A DNA stretch of 64,000 nt. Source: an uncultured Muribaculaceae bacterium. Lineage in GTDB: Bacteria; Bacteroidota; Bacteroidia; Bacteroidales; Muribaculaceae. The stretch's first letter is position 1. Each line of letters opens with the position of its first letter. Positions 24,001-32,564 of this stretch are shown here, in pieces. The notes beneath the pieces are model-generated. The model worked only from the letters and a program-made list of their open reading frames with translations, was not told where the DNA came from and did no database searches. The position numbers and the translations under genes were made by a program. Where the stretch lies: assembly GCA_947174635.1 (NCBI GenBank), contig CAMWJS010000009.1:1-64000 (forward strand). The letters are read 5' to 3'.

Positions 24001-26783
24001 TCAAGATCGAACACATGCGCGACCGTCTTACCCCTCTTGCCCCCGAGACTGTCACCGTCAAGGTCACGAACGCGGCCGGCAAGGGTGTTGGCGCAGCACT
24101 TATCCTCGACATGTATTCAAAGGCTCTCGACAACCTCGCTTCGCAGTCATGGACATTCAGCCCCTCTTATTCATATAGCAGAGGCGTGTCGTACGATAAC
24201 AATCTTCTCTACCCCGGCAGAAACAGCAGCACTACGCCTTTCAAATCGCTATCGGTCAATCCGGTTGGCTATCCGGCCTTTAACTTCTACGGCATGTCGT
24301 GGGCAGGCCGCTTTGGTCGCAACAGCGTGGTCATGTACAAAATGCAGGCACGCAGCGCGGCTATGGGTGCGATAATGGCGGAGAGCGCCTCCTATGCTTG
24401 TGTTGAGGAAGAAATGGTCGCTTATGATGAAGCTGCTGATGATATGAATGTCGTCCGCGAGCATAAATCCGCGCTCTACGGCTCGGCTGCCGGTGTCGCG
24501 CTGTCTGAAACTGTCGTGACGGCCTACGGTTCCGACGGCGGTGCCGCCAATGCCGCGCAAGAGCAGTACCGTCCGGCCGAAGTGCCCCTCGCTTTCTTCG
24601 CTCCGATGCTTTCGACCGGTGCCGACGGCTCTCTGACCTACTCGTTCACCGTGCCCAATGCCAACACCACATGGGTGCTCAACGCCCTTGCCTATACCGA
24701 CGCTCTTGCCACCGGTCTCGACGTCCGCGAGGTTATCTCCTCAAAGCCAGTGATGGTCGAGCCCAACATGCCGCGCTTCCTCCGCACCGGCGATGAGGCC
24801 GACATCCGCGCCACGGTCATGAACGCCACTGACGCTACTGCTTCCGTAACGACTACCTTTGAAATCCTCGACCCGGCCACCGGCAGTGTCATCGACACTC
24901 AGTCGGTCGACTCCGAGATAGCGCCCCGCGGCTCGGCCACGGTGAAATTCTCACTCTCCGCTCCCGCCACGGCCGGCGCGCTGATGGTAAGGGTGAAATC
25001 GTCGACCGAAAGCTACAGCGACGGTGTGATGACCCTGCTCCCCATTCTTGAATCGTCGCAGCCTGTCATCGACGCATCGACATTCTACCTCGCTCCGGAG
25101 CAGAAGGAACTGACGCGCGAGCTGCCCGCTCAGGCTGCTGACTCACGGGTGACTCTCTCGTTCTGCGAAAACCCGACATGGGAGGTGGTATCCGCACTCC
25201 CCGGTCTCCGCGCTGACGATGCCGCCACCTCTCTCGCTGCCTCGGCTCAGATATTCTCGGCTGCCGTGTCGCGCTACGTGCTTCAGCTCAACCCCGCCGT
25301 CGAGCCTGCCCTCAAGGAGTGGCTCGCCTCAGGCAAGGAGGGTGAGATGCTCTCGATGCTCAACCGCAACGACGACCTCAAGCAGCTGGTGCTCGCCGCC
25401 ACCCCCTGGGTGCAGGAAGCCCAAAGCGATGAGGAACGCATCTCGCGCCTTGCGCTTCTCTTTGACCGCAAGGAGATTGACCGCAGCATCAGGTCGGCTG
25501 TAAAGAAACTTGAAAAAATGCAGCGTGACGGTGGCGGATGGTCATGGACCGACAGCTACGAATACCCCTCCGAATGGGTCACGATGCTTATTCTCAACAA
25601 CTTCGCCGAGCTCCGTCAGCTGGGCTGCTACCCGGCCGAACTTGACGGCATGACGAAAAAAGCGCTGAAATACATTGACTCTGAGGTTGCCAAGTCCTAC
25701 GCCAAATATCCCGACAGCGACTTCTCATACTACGCCTATGTCCGTTCGCTCTACCGCGACGTGCCCATGTCGACCGGCGCGCAGAAAGCCTACAACTCTG
25801 CCGTGCAGCGGACACTGAAAAACTGGAAGAAATCATCGACTGCGGCCAAGGCTGCCGATGCATTGCTACTCTATCGCAGTGACTACAAGGAGGTTGCCCG
25901 TCAGGTGCTCGCTTCCTTGCGCGAATATGCCACTTCTACGCCCGAACTCGGCATGTGGTGGGACTCTGTCGACGGCAGCAGCTGGCGCTCGCTTACCTCT
26001 GTCGGTCAGACCGCTTTCATCCTCCAGGCTTTCAACACCATAGAGCCCGGTTGCGCCGAAATCGACCCCATACGCCAGTGGCTTATCCTCAACAAGATAG
26101 TTCAGGACTGGGGCACATCGGTCGACGCGTCGGCATGCGTGGCCGCAATACTGCAATGCGGCTCGTCGTGGCTCAACCGTCCCGGCGACGCTGTCATCAC
26201 CGTTGACGGAAAGACCATCGAGCCTGACCGCCTCGACCGCCTGACCGGTCAGGTCATCGCCGACATTCCCGACGCAAAGGGCGAACTTCAGATAACCCGC
26301 ACCGCCGAAGGCCCCGCATGGGGTGCCGTAGTGGCGCAGTCTACTCAGGTAATGAAGGATATAAAGGCTCATTCCATACCCGAGCTTTCGGTGAGCAAGG
26401 AGCTTTTTGTCCGTACTGACACCGGCTGGGCTCCCGCCGATACATTCTCTGTCGGACAGGTTGTCAAAGTGCGCCTCGTCATGAAGTCGATGCGCGACAT
26501 GGACTATGTCACCCTCGTCGACAACCGTGCCGCAACATTCGAGCCTGTGGTCCAGACTCCGCGACCCGTCTACTGCGACGGTCTCGTGTTCTACCTTGAG
26601 AACCGCGACGCCGCCACCAACCTCTTCATCGACCGCATGCCAAAAGGCCAGTACGTCATCGAATACGAAATGAATGTCAACAACGCCGGCACCTACTCCT
26701 CGGGCATAGCCACTCTCCAGAGTCAGTACGCTCCCGAAATGACAGCCCACTCCGCCGGCACCGCCCTCACAGTGACCGACTGA
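21099..26783 (+). CDS. Alpha-2-macroglobulin family protein (MG2-type), apparently lacking the thioester motif
   Basis: ~1894 aa, N-terminal signal MIKRFLFILFAFIPFFMNA, LAIYHPGDTLDFVAVVYDY (MG2), FFAPMLSTGADGSLTYSFTVPNANTTWVLNALAYT; ATG at 21099 preferred over ORF start 21003. Confidence 0.88.
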   Translation: MIKRFLFILFAFIPFFMNAAKPKNNAPDFAYPQQVIKDADKMLDKALKDGDGTAVVEALIRSGLAQTAISPDSLPSVIYRIEAINAKEKNEVTNALLDLLLAEIYTQYYERDTYNLDRRPALAAPGTDITLWSGKEFKDKIVGLYEHALTFAPALKKARITDYSSVVECDKTAAIFYPTLFDFASCQAVDGISGLSNETMQVLSPIFFYNFRLILPNVLAKPSQAAISIANRWVEENTGAPRVAALLSRYEMIEDYIVDDDEEVVDDSVDMIDSGADTAPDTAPTPLMRLYDENKTTPYAIELLLAENFNSLSIGQKATAYRMLKDFETANPAYFRINAVKNALSELSQPSVSLHFPSLVARGKEFKVDVSLANTNSVELLVYRVKNPNVLSGDRTFRLKDCESTPVARIPVSSSGVVPFSETQKVALTLDNYGVYVLTTSLKGADRSQWLSSVSCTDIALLDTDGRGLLRVFAVDGRNGAPLSGASVTSYNVAGGVPNKLRTRETGAEGSVDLNRGNIRNLLIQATKGADIFSPGINEYFYNSGNANTATTAFVRTSLAIYHPGDTLDFVAVVYDYSGKTRRLVKNADFKAVLRNPNYVAVDTVDIRTDDFGRASAGFTIPDEGLTGYFSISIRNPQTKREIAQQSVMVSDYKLPTYEAKVDSVTVNDADGSVIVLGKALTYSGFPVQNAVVEASLSGMQRVWWRSNSIKFHTNTLSTDADGAFRWELSKEVLDGSPFRGGKYEVSFVVTSPSGENRSCRDEFSLSKEASITVNDGGWMPAVKDARLKISVLNPLGTPVDASLRLTFKNDSGSEYVVDGRSRAGITVADLSALRSGEYHLTVSAVDIDAAKTEADVTVYNTADTACPESYGIWTPASSVKAKASDRKAEIVYGISVDNPHILMTVYSNDNLIEQKWIDARKGMNRLSVTVPDSIPDMSVRLSTVIDFTEWTRTLNVTVDNPDAALKVKIEHMRDRLTPLAPETVTVKVTNAAGKGVGAALILDMYSKALDNLASQSWTFSPSYSYSRGVSYDNNLLYPGRNSSTTPFKSLSVNPVGYPAFNFYGMSWAGRFGRNSVVMYKMQARSAAMGAIMAESASYACVEEEMVAYDEAADDMNVVREHKSALYGSAAGVALSETVVTAYGSDGGAANAAQEQYRPAEVPLAFFAPMLSTGADGSLTYSFTVPNANTTWVLNALAYTDALATGLDVREVISSKPVMVEPNMPRFLRTGDEADIRATVMNATDATASVTTTFEILDPATGSVIDTQSVDSEIAPRGSATVKFSLSAPATAGALMVRVKSSTESYSDGVMTLLPILESSQPVIDASTFYLAPEQKELTRELPAQAADSRVTLSFCENPTWEVVSALPGLRADDAATSLAASAQIFSAAVSRYVLQLNPAVEPALKEWLASGKEGEMLSMLNRNDDLKQLVLAATPWVQEAQSDEERISRLALLFDRKEIDRSIRSAVKKLEKMQRDGGGWSWTDSYEYPSEWVTMLILNNFAELRQLGCYPAELDGMTKKALKYIDSEVAKSYAKYPDSDFSYYAYVRSLYRDVPMSTGAQKAYNSAVQRTLKNWKKSSTAAKAADALLLYRSDYKEVARQVLASLREYATSTPELGMWWDSVDGSSWRSLTSVGQTAFILQAFNTIEPGCAEIDPIRQWLILNKIVQDWGTSVDASACVAAILQCGSSWLNRPGDAVITVDGKTIEPDRLDRLTGQVIADIPDAKGELQITRTAEGPAWGAVVAQSTQVMKDIKAHSIPELSVSKELFVRTDTGWAPADTFSVGQVVKVRLVMKSMRDMDYVTLVDNRAATFEPVVQTPRPVYCDGLVFYLENRDAATNLFIDRMPKGQYVIEYEMNVNNAGTYSSGIATLQSQYAPEMTAHSAGTALTVTD

Positions 26784-26788
26784 TAAGA

Positions 26789-26814
26789 GAGGGTGCGTTG
26801 CAAGACTCACCCTC
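26789..26814. terminator. GAGGGTG/CACCCTC hairpin after the A2M gene
   Basis: GAGGGTG-CGTTGCAAGACT-CACCCTC, 5 nt after stop. Confidence 0.5.
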
Positions 26815-26853
26815 CCGGCGCCATAGTTTCAGTCCCGACTGATTTCCTCTAAA

Positions 26854-26898
26854 TTCGGACTCGTCGGACAGGTCTGACCTGTCCGACGGGTCCGACTG
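26854..26898. repeat. Nonamer array N3 (5 x 9 bp)
   Basis: ttcggactc gtcggacag gtctgacct gtccgacgg gtccgactg. Confidence 0.85.
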
Positions 26899-26910
26899 CT
26901 TTTCCCACGG

Positions 26911-26930
26911 CACCGCGGTTTTCCGCGGTG
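26911..26930. repeat. 8-bp hairpin CACCGCGG-TTTT-CCGCGGTG
   Basis: perfect inverted repeat directly after array N3. Confidence 0.7.
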
Positions 26931-27009
26931 TCATGGTATATTGCCGTTTTTCGCATCATTCGTGCTATTTTTTAGTTAAAACGTACACTTAATTGCCTTA
27001 GCTTGTCAG

Positions 27010-27017
27010 TATCTTTG
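27010..27017 (+). promoter_or_regulatory. Candidate -7 box (TATCTTTG) upstream of the GDPD-VCBS gene
   Basis: GTCAGTATCTTTGCG, TAnnTTTG, 36 bp before ATG. Confidence 0.45.
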
Positions 27018-27052
27018 CGTTATCCAAACTTACCTTACATAAAGCTAAACCA

Positions 27053-29656
27053 ATGAAATTACTGACAATCGCGGTTGCCCTGCTGGCAACCCTATCGGCA
27101 AGCGCACAGGACCATATCTCCGAATTGCGTCAGCGCCTTCTTGGCGATGGAAAAGATTATGTATTCGTCGTGGCTCATCGCGGCGACTGGCGTTCGGCAC
27201 CCGAAAACTCCATCGGCGCCATCAGCAGTGCCGCCGACAAAGGGGCCGACATGGTGGAAATCGATATCCACAAAACCAGGGACGGCCAGTTCGTGCTGAT
27301 GCACGACGGCAACATCGACCGCACCACCAACGGCCGCGGCAATATCTCCGACATGACGCTCGAGCAGCTCAAATCCTACCGACTCCGTTACTCCGACGGC
27401 AACCTTTCCGACGAAACAATCCCGACCCTCGAAGAGGCGCTTCTCGCCTGCAAGGGGCGTGTGCTTGTCAATATCGACAAGGGGCACGATTACCTCGCTG
27501 AAATCTCGCCCATAATCCAAAAAACCGGGACAGAGGACCATGTGGTGCTCAAAGGGAGCAATTCGGTTGCCGATGTCAAAAACAAACTCGCCGGCTACGA
27601 AAACATCATCTTCATGCCGGTGGTAAATCTCGAAAACAGTTCGGCAAGCGGCTATGTGTCAGGTTTTCTTTCCGATTACGGTCCTGCGGCCATCGAAGTG
27701 CAGTTCTCCAAGGACAATATCCCGGGCATGAGCATCATTCCGACCATCGTCGACAGCGGTTGCCGTGTATGGGTCAACACCCTGTGGGAAAGCCTGTGCG
27801 GAGGTCACGAGGACGAAAAAGCGATGCGCGACCCCGACGCCAACTGGGGCTGGGTGCTCGACCGCGGTGTCACGATAATACAGACCGACCGCATCGCCGA
27901 ACTCATCAATTATCTCAAGACCAAGGGGCTGCGAGGCGAGGAGGCTACGCAGCCCCTTGCGTCTCCGCGCTTTGCCGCATTCGAGAAAGCCGGCGAGATG
28001 CAGCGTCTGTCAAACGGCTCAGGTGCATGGGGCGACTACAACAACGACGGCTACCTCGACCTTATCGCCATAGGCTGCAACATCAACGACGGATGGAAGG
28101 ATGTGGCCTACCTCTACGAGAACAACGGCGATGGCAGCTTCACCCGCCATGACAATCCGATAAGCGGCGCCAGGGAGTCGGCCGTAGCGTGGATTGATTT
28201 TGACAACGACGGCAATCTTGATATCGTCACCTGCGGCGCGCGGTCGGGCAACCGTGCCAACGCTGCAACACGCCTTTTCCGCAACACCGGCCCGCAGGGA
28301 GGCTACGCCTTCGAGCAGGTGCAGTCGACCGGAATGGAGGGTATATCCAACGAGTCGGAAAAATGCTATCACTATATCGCGGTGGCTGATTTCGATAACG
28401 ACGGGTGGCAGGATATCCTCATCACCGGACAGAACAGCAGTGGCGCCCGCCGCACGTCGCTCTACCGCAACGAGGCCGGGAGCGGTCGCTTCACTCTCAT
28501 GGACAAGGCGCTCGACGGTGAGCGCTGTCTGCGTCCGCTCAGTTCGGGGTGCGTTTCGTTTGCCGATATGAACCGCGACGGCTATCAGGATATTCTCGTC
28601 AGCGGCTACGGTGACAAATTCTCGACATATCCCCAGCAGACAGGCACTTACTATATCTATACCAACAATGGCGACGGCACTTTCTCCGAAACCGGCAGCG
28701 GCAATGAGTGGGGCACATTCCTCGGCACATGTGTATGGGCCGATGTCAATGCCGACGGTTATGCCGATTTCATCATCACGGGCAAGCACCGCAACGCCTC
28801 AAATCAGGATATCAACCAAGGTAAGTTCTATATCAACAACGGCGACGGTTCTTTCCACCTTGTACGTTCAGCCGAGGCCAATATCGAGGGGGTGAACACC
28901 GCGGGTGTCGACTTCGCCGATGTCAACAACGACGGTCTGCTCGACATGGTCATCGCAGGCAACGGCACCACATCAAATGGGCGTACCTGGATATACATCA
29001 ACGAAGGCAATGTGCGTTTTGCTCCTGATGCCGTGACTGTCAATAAATTGCGCAACGCCACGGTGGCTCTCGGCGACTATGACAACGACGGCCGCGTCGA
29101 CCTCTTCCAGTGCGGCTACCGCGACGGCAGCGGTGCGGGCAGCATTTCGGAGATATGGCACAATGTTTCTGCCTATGGCGCCAATGAGGCTCCGGGTGTC
29201 CCCGGCTCCCTGCAGGCTATTGTCGACGGTACGAAAGTGAAATTCAGCTGGACAGCACCTGCCGACGACACCACTCCCGCCGAGGCTCTGCGCTACAATC
29301 TCTATGTGCGCGACACGGATAGCGGCAGCACCGCTATGGTCGTGCCCGCCGATATCGCCACCGGACGCCTCAAGACCGGCGAGATGACTCAGGCGCTTTT
29401 CACCACAAGCTACGAAATGAATCTCCCCGTTGCCGACAAAAACTACGAGTGGGGGGTGCAGGCCATTGACACCGCTAAGGCTGCCGGAAAATTCGCAACC
29501 GGAACGTTCGCCACTTCAGGCATATCGGATGTTGAAGCCGACGTGGAGGCTGGCGAGGCAAAATACTATAACGTGTCAGGCATCGAAGTGAAAAATCCCG
29601 ACAGCGGTATCTTCATCGTCAAAAATGGCAACTCTGCTACAAAAGTGGTTCGCTGA
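27053..29656 (+). CDS. Secreted glycerophosphodiester phosphodiesterase-like domain fused to VCBS/FG-GAP repeats
   Basis: VVAHRGDWRSAPENSIGAISSAADKGADMVEIDIHKTRDGQFVLMHDGNIDRTTNGRG (GDPD); repeated DxDNDGxxD loops (VCBS); signal peptide; C-term KYYNVSGIEVKNPDSGIFIVKNGNSATKVVR. Confidence 0.9.
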   Translation: MKLLTIAVALLATLSASAQDHISELRQRLLGDGKDYVFVVAHRGDWRSAPENSIGAISSAADKGADMVEIDIHKTRDGQFVLMHDGNIDRTTNGRGNISDMTLEQLKSYRLRYSDGNLSDETIPTLEEALLACKGRVLVNIDKGHDYLAEISPIIQKTGTEDHVVLKGSNSVADVKNKLAGYENIIFMPVVNLENSSASGYVSGFLSDYGPAAIEVQFSKDNIPGMSIIPTIVDSGCRVWVNTLWESLCGGHEDEKAMRDPDANWGWVLDRGVTIIQTDRIAELINYLKTKGLRGEEATQPLASPRFAAFEKAGEMQRLSNGSGAWGDYNNDGYLDLIAIGCNINDGWKDVAYLYENNGDGSFTRHDNPISGARESAVAWIDFDNDGNLDIVTCGARSGNRANAATRLFRNTGPQGGYAFEQVQSTGMEGISNESEKCYHYIAVADFDNDGWQDILITGQNSSGARRTSLYRNEAGSGRFTLMDKALDGERCLRPLSSGCVSFADMNRDGYQDILVSGYGDKFSTYPQQTGTYYIYTNNGDGTFSETGSGNEWGTFLGTCVWADVNADGYADFIITGKHRNASNQDINQGKFYINNGDGSFHLVRSAEANIEGVNTAGVDFADVNNDGLLDMVIAGNGTTSNGRTWIYINEGNVRFAPDAVTVNKLRNATVALGDYDNDGRVDLFQCGYRDGSGAGSISEIWHNVSAYGANEAPGVPGSLQAIVDGTKVKFSWTAPADDTTPAEALRYNLYVRDTDSGSTAMVVPADIATGRLKTGEMTQALFTTSYEMNLPVADKNYEWGVQAIDTAKAAGKFATGTFATSGISDVEADVEAGEAKYYNVSGIEVKNPDSGIFIVKNGNSATKVVR

Positions 29657-29677
29657 CTTCTATGACAGTGCCGCCGC

Positions 29678-29722
29678 TGTCCGACAAGTCCGACCCGTCA
29701 GACAAGTCGGACCGGTCCGACC
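29678..29722. repeat. Nonamer array N4 (5 x 9 bp)
   Basis: tgtccgaca agtccgacc cgtcagaca agtcggacc ggtccgacc. Confidence 0.85.
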
Positions 29723-29748
29723 GCCCCAAAATAGCAGCTGAAAATTTT

Positions 29749-29787
29749 GTTAGTCAATATCGCGGAAAATTTGCGATATTGACTAAC
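29749..29787. promoter_or_regulatory. 15-bp perfect inverted repeat overlapping a candidate -7 box (operator candidate)
   Basis: GTTAGTCAATATCGC-9nt-GCGATATTGACTAAC; TAACTTTG at 29784-29791. Confidence 0.65.
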
Positions 29788-29866
29788 TTTGTATCTGGAT
29801 AGATTGTTGTCTAAATCGGGCTCCGTTGCCCGCATTTATAATGACAACTTCAATTCATTGCCCGTT

Positions 29867-31393
29867 ATGCTTAGATTTTACTCTCTGCTGATAATCATTG
29901 CCGCATTTGCCGGCATCAACGTAGAGGCCTCCCCCAAATATGAGATGCGGGGGGCGTGGCTCGTCACGGCCTACGGCATCGACTGGCCATCACGACAGGG
30001 TGTCACCCCGCAGGTGGCGAAAAAGCAGCAGCACGAACTCGATTCCATCATCATGGGGCTGCACCGCGCCGGCATCAACGCCGTGTTCTTTCAGGTGCGC
30101 CCAATGGCCGACGCTCTCTACAATTCATCCTACGAACCCTGGTCGGGCTATCTCACCGGCACACGTGGCACCGCCGCCACCTACGACCCCCTGACCCACT
30201 GCATAGAGAGCTGCCACGCCCTTGGCATGGAGTGCCACGCATGGATAAACCCTTTCCGTGTCGGCACCGCCAGGCCGTCCGCTTCGCTTGATGCCTCGAC
30301 CCGTTCCCTCTGGATGACAAACCGTGTGGGCAAATCCACGATGACTATATTCAACCCGGCTCTCGATGAGACGCGCCGCCATCTCTGCAACGTATGTTGC
30401 GAAATCGCCACCAACTACGACATCGACGGCATCGTGTTCGACGACTATTTCTACAATCCGGAATTCATACCCGAGGATGAAACTGCCGCCGACTGGAAAG
30501 ACTATCTCGCTGCGGCTGCATCGGGCGTGTCGATGGCCGACTGGCGCCGCGACAATATCAACCGCGCCATTGCCGACGTCCACGCTGCGCTGAGCGCAAT
30601 CAAAGATGGCAAAATACGTTTCGGCGTCTCCCCGCAGGGGATTGCCGGAGCAAACGGCGTCTACGACAGCGAGGGTGTCCCGTCGCTCCCGTCCTACGGC
30701 GTGGTGACGGCCGACAGCCAGTACGACAAAATATACTCCGACCCTGTCAACTGGCTCAAAGAGGGACTCGTCGACTACATCTCGCCCCAGATCTACTGGA
30801 CCACCGACAACTCCCGCCACCCCTACGGAGGTCTCTCCCGGTGGTGGAACGACGTGGCCGAGATGTACGGCCGCCATTGCTTCCCGAGCCAGACCATCGC
30901 CGCTTTCGCCAAAAAAAATACTCCCGAGCAGTGGGACGAGACATTCCGTCAGATTGAGCTCAACCGCGAGTCGTCGTTCAACTATGCCCCGGGCGCGGTG
31001 CTCTACTCCGCCCGCTTCATAGCCGGAAAGACAGGCTCAGGTTTCGGCAAAGCGCTGCAGCAGAAGATATTCCGCGTGCCGGCTCTCGTTCCGCCCATGC
31101 GCTGGAAGGAAAATGTCCGGCCTCTTGAGGTCACCGACCTCACTCTCGGCAAGTCGGGACTTCTGCAATGGAGCGCCGCCGACGATGCACGTTACGTGAT
31201 TTATGCCATACCGGAGTCGGTTGGCGACGATGAAGCGCGTGCATCTGACTGCGACGGTATAGACTCCGCCTATATCCTCGCCGTCACCTACGACACAAGC
31301 TATTCTCTCCCCGCCGCCTACCGCAGTGGCTACCGCATAGCCGTCACTCCCTACGACCGCTACGGCATCGAGTGGCAGCCCACCTACCTGTAA
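29867..31393 (+). CDS. Glycoside hydrolase family 10-like (GHL10/DUF187) secreted protein
   Basis: EMRGAWLVTAYGIDWPS, INAVFFQVRPMADALYNSSYEPWSGYLTG, MECHAWINPFRV, VDYISPQIYW; start MLRFYSLL preferred. Confidence 0.9.
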   Translation: MLRFYSLLIIIAAFAGINVEASPKYEMRGAWLVTAYGIDWPSRQGVTPQVAKKQQHELDSIIMGLHRAGINAVFFQVRPMADALYNSSYEPWSGYLTGTRGTAATYDPLTHCIESCHALGMECHAWINPFRVGTARPSASLDASTRSLWMTNRVGKSTMTIFNPALDETRRHLCNVCCEIATNYDIDGIVFDDYFYNPEFIPEDETAADWKDYLAAAASGVSMADWRRDNINRAIADVHAALSAIKDGKIRFGVSPQGIAGANGVYDSEGVPSLPSYGVVTADSQYDKIYSDPVNWLKEGLVDYISPQIYWTTDNSRHPYGGLSRWWNDVAEMYGRHCFPSQTIAAFAKKNTPEQWDETFRQIELNRESSFNYAPGAVLYSARFIAGKTGSGFGKALQQKIFRVPALVPPMRWKENVRPLEVTDLTLGKSGLLQWSAADDARYVIYAIPESVGDDEARASDCDGIDSAYILAVTYDTSYSLPAAYRSGYRIAVTPYDRYGIEWQPTYL

Positions 31394-31402
31394 ATTTAGT
31401 AG

Positions 31403-31421
31403 CCGCGGTTTTTAACCGCGG
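31403..31421. terminator. Hairpin CCGCGGTT-TTT-AACCGCGG after the glycosylhydrolase
   Basis: perfect 8-bp inverted repeat between stop and the ribD start. Confidence 0.45.
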
Positions 31422-31448
31422 AAAATACCAATCAACCCAATATAGCCC

Positions 31449-32468
31449 ATGGACTACGACCTCAGATACATGCGCCGCGCCATTCAGCTGGCCAAATCGT
31501 CGCCCGCCGACACTCACCCCAACCCCAATGTAGGCGCCGTCATCGTGGCCGGCGACAGGATAATAGGGGAGGGGTACCACCGCCGCTGCGGACAACCTCA
31601 CGCCGAAGTCAACGCCGTGGCCTCCGTAGCTCCCGCCGACCGCCCGCTGCTCGCCGACGCCACCATCTATGTGACTCTCGAACCGTGCTCCCACTACGGC
31701 AAGACGCCTCCCTGCGCCCGCCTGATTATCGACAGCGGCATTCCACGCGTGGTGATAGCGTGCGGCGACCCGTTCGACAAAGTTCGCGGCCGCGGTGTGG
31801 CCATGCTACGCGATGCCGGTGTCGAGGTGGTTGAGGGTGTCCTTGAGGATGAGGCACGTCGGCTAAATCCCAAGTTCTTTACCGCGCATACGTTTCAGCG
31901 TCCGTTTGTCACCCTTAAATGGGCGCAGAGTGCCGACGGATTCATGGACGCCCTGCGCGACCCGTCGCAGCCGGCGTTCCGGTTCTCGACACCGCTCGAC
32001 GCGGCTCTCGTGCACCGCGAGCGGGCTCTCCACGACGCCCTGCTCACCACCGCCTCCACGCTCCTTTCCGACAATCCGCGCCTCGACGTGCGCCTGTGGG
32101 GCGGTCCAAACCCTGCGGTGGCCGTAATTGACCGCTGCGGCGTCATCGACGAGACCGCAGCCTCTCGACTCAATCTCTTTTCCCGCCCCGACCGCCGCAT
32201 CATAATGCTGACCTCCCGCCCGTTGCAACTCCCCGGCGTAGAGAATGTCGAGGTAACACCCGCTACCCCCATCTCCGAAATGCTCTCGCTGCTCTATCGC
32301 CACGGCATAACCTCGATAATGACCGAATGCGGCCCGCGCCTCCTCCAATCGCTCATCGACGCCCGCCTCTACGACACCGTCCGCGTCTACACCTCACCCC
32401 ATACCCTCGGCGACCGCGGCACCGCGCCCGCTCCACTAATGCCGGGAAAAGCAGAGCCTGCGCCGTGA
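31449..32468 (+). CDS. ribD: Bifunctional diaminohydroxyphosphoribosylaminopyrimidine deaminase / 5-amino-6-(5-phosphoribosylamino)uracil reductase
   Basis: HPNPNVGAVIVAGDRIIGEGYHRRCGQPHAEVNAV, TLEPCSHYGKTPPCARLII, FVTLKWAQSADGFM. Confidence 0.96.
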   Translation: MDYDLRYMRRAIQLAKSSPADTHPNPNVGAVIVAGDRIIGEGYHRRCGQPHAEVNAVASVAPADRPLLADATIYVTLEPCSHYGKTPPCARLIIDSGIPRVVIACGDPFDKVRGRGVAMLRDAGVEVVEGVLEDEARRLNPKFFTAHTFQRPFVTLKWAQSADGFMDALRDPSQPAFRFSTPLDAALVHRERALHDALLTTASTLLSDNPRLDVRLWGGPNPAVAVIDRCGVIDETAASRLNLFSRPDRRIIMLTSRPLQLPGVENVEVTPATPISEMLSLLYRHGITSIMTECGPRLLQSLIDARLYDTVRVYTSPHTLGDRGTAPAPLMPGKAEPAP

Positions 32469-32564
32469 CCGAAGGTCAGCGGAGCAGGCTCCCGATTGTG
32501 TGTAAGTCAATTATTGATTGGATATTCGATTGAAATCTTTGTCTGATTTTACTCCTTTGTAAAT

